From NCBI GenBank assembly GCA_018826295.1, contig JAHJZX010000014.1, positions 46,138 through 110,137 on the forward strand: 64,000 nucleotides of DNA, given 5' to 3'. How positions within the stretch are numbered: the first letter of the stretch is position 1; each line of letters begins with the position of its first letter. A model generated the notes under the pieces. It searched no databases and had not been told where the DNA came from. It saw nothing but the letters and a program-made list of their open reading frames with translations. This document shows positions 62,506 to 64,000 of this stretch, in pieces. Both the position numbers and the translations under genes were made by a program. The DNA comes from Gammaproteobacteria bacterium (GTDB taxonomy: Bacteria > Pseudomonadota > Gammaproteobacteria > Enterobacterales > Alteromonadaceae).

Positions 62506-63738
62506 ATGCGTGTTACGTTTAACAGTAAATTTAATCAGAGTCTGGATGGCATACTCAATACGCAAAAACGCTTGTTGCGCGCCCAGGATCAGATGATTAA
62601 AAAGACCAAAATCCTGACACCGGCCGACGATCCTTCAGGCAGTGCCAAAGTACTTGGTGTAGGTCAGAACCTGTCACAATTATCTCAGTTTGAGCAAAAT
62701 GGCATAGCAGTAAAAAATAACCTCGGCGTAGAAGAAACCGTGTTGGCATCTGTCCGCACCGCAATGGACAGAGCCAGGGTATTGGCTATTGCTTCTGGTA
62801 ACGGCTCTTATGCGGAGTCTGAGCGCGAAGCCGTCGCATCTGAGCTTGAAGGCATACAGCAGCAATTGTTTGACCTGATGAACAGCCGCAATGTTGAAGG
62901 GGGCTATTTATTTTCTGGCTTTCAGGATGGCCTGCAGGCTTTTAGTTTAGATGCATCGACAGGTAAGTACGTTTTTAACGGCGACGACGGTCAGAAAGCC
63001 TTGCAGGTCTCGCCTGGGGTGACGTTACCGGTAAATGACAGTGGCAAAAAGGTATTTGACAGTGTTCAGGTAAGGCCACAGCCGACTGCTCCTGTCATCG
63101 CGGTGCCCGGGCCCACCAGTGCGGCGGTCAATGTAATTAACCCGGACGTGTTTAATAGTTTTTATATCAATAACTATGACAAAGTTACACCGGCTAATAA
63201 CACTATCAGCGTTGAGCTGACTGCGCCGAGTAACTATCAGATACTGCGCGGCGGTGCAGCTTTGGTACCACCGGTAACCGGTGCCTACACCTCAGGCCAA
63301 CCAATTGACTTTAATGGCCTGGAAATTGTGGTCAACGGCCCAGCTGGCGCCGGACGGGTAGACTTTGACCTGCCGGCACCAGAGAAAACCAATATCTTAA
63401 ATACGCTGACTGAGCTGATGACGGCATTAAGAACCCCTGGGCCGGTCAACGATGCATTTCAGGCCAGTGTCGCCAAAGCAGTCGGCGAAATTGATGACGC
63501 CTCTACCAGTGTCGCGTCGGCGCGCTCGGCCATAGGTGGGCGTATTAATGTGTTGGATAGTATCAATGGCTCGAACGCCGATCTGGAAATTCTGGCTACC
63601 CAATATCAGGCCGATATTGCTGAAGTGGATTTTTCTAAAGTTATTGCTGATCTGACCAAAGAAGAAACTGCGCTGCAGGCAGTGCAATCCACCTTTAGTA
63701 CTGTCACTAATACCTCATTGTTCGATTATATTCGATAA
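62506..63738 (+). CDS. flgL: Hook-filament junction protein FlgL
   Basis: 410 residues. The flagellin-type N-terminus has LNTQKRLLRAQDQMIKKTKI then LTPADDPSGSAKVLGVGQNL, and MNSRNVEGGYLFSGFQDGLQ is the conserved FlgL mark. The C-terminus VDFSKVIADLTKEETALQAV closes the coiled-coil. Starts 3 bases after flgK. Confidence 0.94.
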   Translation: MRVTFNSKFNQSLDGILNTQKRLLRAQDQMIKKTKILTPADDPSGSAKVLGVGQNLSQLSQFEQNGIAVKNNLGVEETVLASVRTAMDRARVLAIASGNGSYAESEREAVASELEGIQQQLFDLMNSRNVEGGYLFSGFQDGLQAFSLDASTGKYVFNGDDGQKALQVSPGVTLPVNDSGKKVFDSVQVRPQPTAPVIAVPGPTSAAVNVINPDVFNSFYINNYDKVTPANNTISVELTAPSNYQILRGGAALVPPVTGAYTSGQPIDFNGLEIVVNGPAGAGRVDFDLPAPEKTNILNTLTELMTALRTPGPVNDAFQASVAKAVGEIDDASTSVASARSAIGGRINVLDSINGSNADLEILATQYQADIAEVDFSKVIADLTKEETALQAVQSTFSTVTNTSLFDYIR

Positions 63739-63746
63739 CTATAGCT

Positions 63747-63770
63747 AAGCCGGCAAAAAATTGCCGGCTT
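63747..63770 (+). terminator. Hairpin after flgL
   Basis: AAGCCGGCAA and TTGCCGGCTT pair perfectly around four A. The following GTGATTTAT is only partly T-rich, so termination strength is unsure. Confidence 0.65.
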
Positions 63771-63840
63771 GTGATTTATCTGCATTTTTTGTTGAAAGTT
63801 TAATTAAATCAATGCGTTAAAAATATTTATATAAATTTTC

Positions 63841-63867
63841 TAAAGAATGGCATTCCTCATCCGATAA
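63841..63867 (+). promoter_or_regulatory. Sigma-28-type promoter of the flagellin gene
   Basis: TAAA-N15-TCCGATAA matches the sigma-28 consensus with one mismatch and correct spacing, 78 bases before the flagellin ATG. Confidence 0.78.
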
Positions 63868-63945
63868 CTAAGTATCAGGCGAATCACAACGCGAAAACAA
63901 CATCAGCGTGATTCGAAATCAGATAAGGTAATCGGGAGAAACACC

Positions 63946-64000
63946 ATGGCTTTATACGTCAACAGTAACATCAGCGCATTAAATGCACAGCGTCAGTTAA
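63946..64000 (+). CDS. fliC: Flagellin, 5' end only
   Basis: The first 18 codons, MALYVNSNISALNAQRQL, are the classic flagellin N-terminus (D0 coiled-coil start). A GGGAGA ribosome site precedes the ATG and a sigma-28-type promoter lies upstream. The window ends inside the gene. Flagellin copy number and which paralogue this is cannot be told. Confidence 0.88.
   Translation, partial: MALYVNSNISALNAQRQL

Noticed and set aside
1..64000. CRISPR arrays, insertion sequences, prophage or toxin-antitoxin pairs
   Set aside because: I found no regularly spaced repeats, transposase or integrase motifs, phage structural genes, or paired small ORFs of known toxin-antitoxin type.

Overview
The window looks like chromosomal DNA of a motile gammaproteobacterium of the Alteromonadales/Rheinheimera-Alishewanella type. 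This placement is an inference. It rests on the protein sequences, on the Vibrio/Shewanella-like polar flagellar gene order (flgT, flgP, flgN-flgM-flgA, cheV-cheR, flgB to flgL, flagellin), on the aroF-tyrA pair, and on the rppH-ptsP-TauE-lgt-thyA order. Gene density is high. I see no prophage, insertion sequence, integrase or CRISPR array.

Left part (1-20 kb): the end of a membrane protein, a GAF protein and a secreted M23 peptidase come first. Then follow the rpsP-rimM-trmD-rplS operon with its terminator, a DnaJ-type protein, and aroF-tyrA preceded by a promoter and three TyrR-box-like sites. Next come a LOG-family protein, a beta-CASP nuclease, a TPR protein, a YaeR-type VOC protein and a diguanylate cyclase. 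The pheA gene has a phenylalanine-rich leader peptide and an attenuator. A penicillin-acylase-family enzyme and b-type and c-type cytochromes close the section.

Middle part (19-45 kb): a Cache-PAS-GGDEF-EAL protein is followed by two amidohydrolase-family proteins, one of which lacks the usual metal ligands, and an M28 lipoprotein peptidase. Then come YciH, a GAF protein, an aromatic/aspartate aminotransferase, a DUF6746-like protein, a 50-residue basic protein missed by simple ORF cut-offs, a VOC protein and two solute-binding-like proteins. EttA, a DUF2750 protein, FolE, a sterol-desaturase-family protein and MutH follow. A stretch with DnaA-box-like sites precedes rppH, which begins the block rppH-ptsP-tauE-lgt-thyA.

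Right part (45.3-64 kb): a large flagellar locus. It opens with three tandem FlgO-domain proteins, a tRNA-Arg(CCT), and divergent flgT and flgP. It continues with flgN-flgM-flgA on the minus strand, cheV-cheR, flgBCDE, flgFGHIJKL and the start of a flagellin gene. The sequence shows sigma-54-type (-24/-12) sites before the first flgO gene, flgT, flgP, flgB and flgF. It shows sigma-28-type sites before the third flgO gene, flgM and flagellin. This fits the staged expression known from polar flagella: sigma-54 for hook-basal body and outer-membrane ring parts, sigma-28 for the anti-sigma factor and filament.

The best leads are the FlgO triplication with split sigma-factor control, the full attenuator logic in front of pheA, the TyrR-box arrangement in front of aroF-tyrA, the DnaA-box-like cluster between mutH and rppH, and a perfect inverted repeat before a solute-binding-protein gene. 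No wholly new system is evident.
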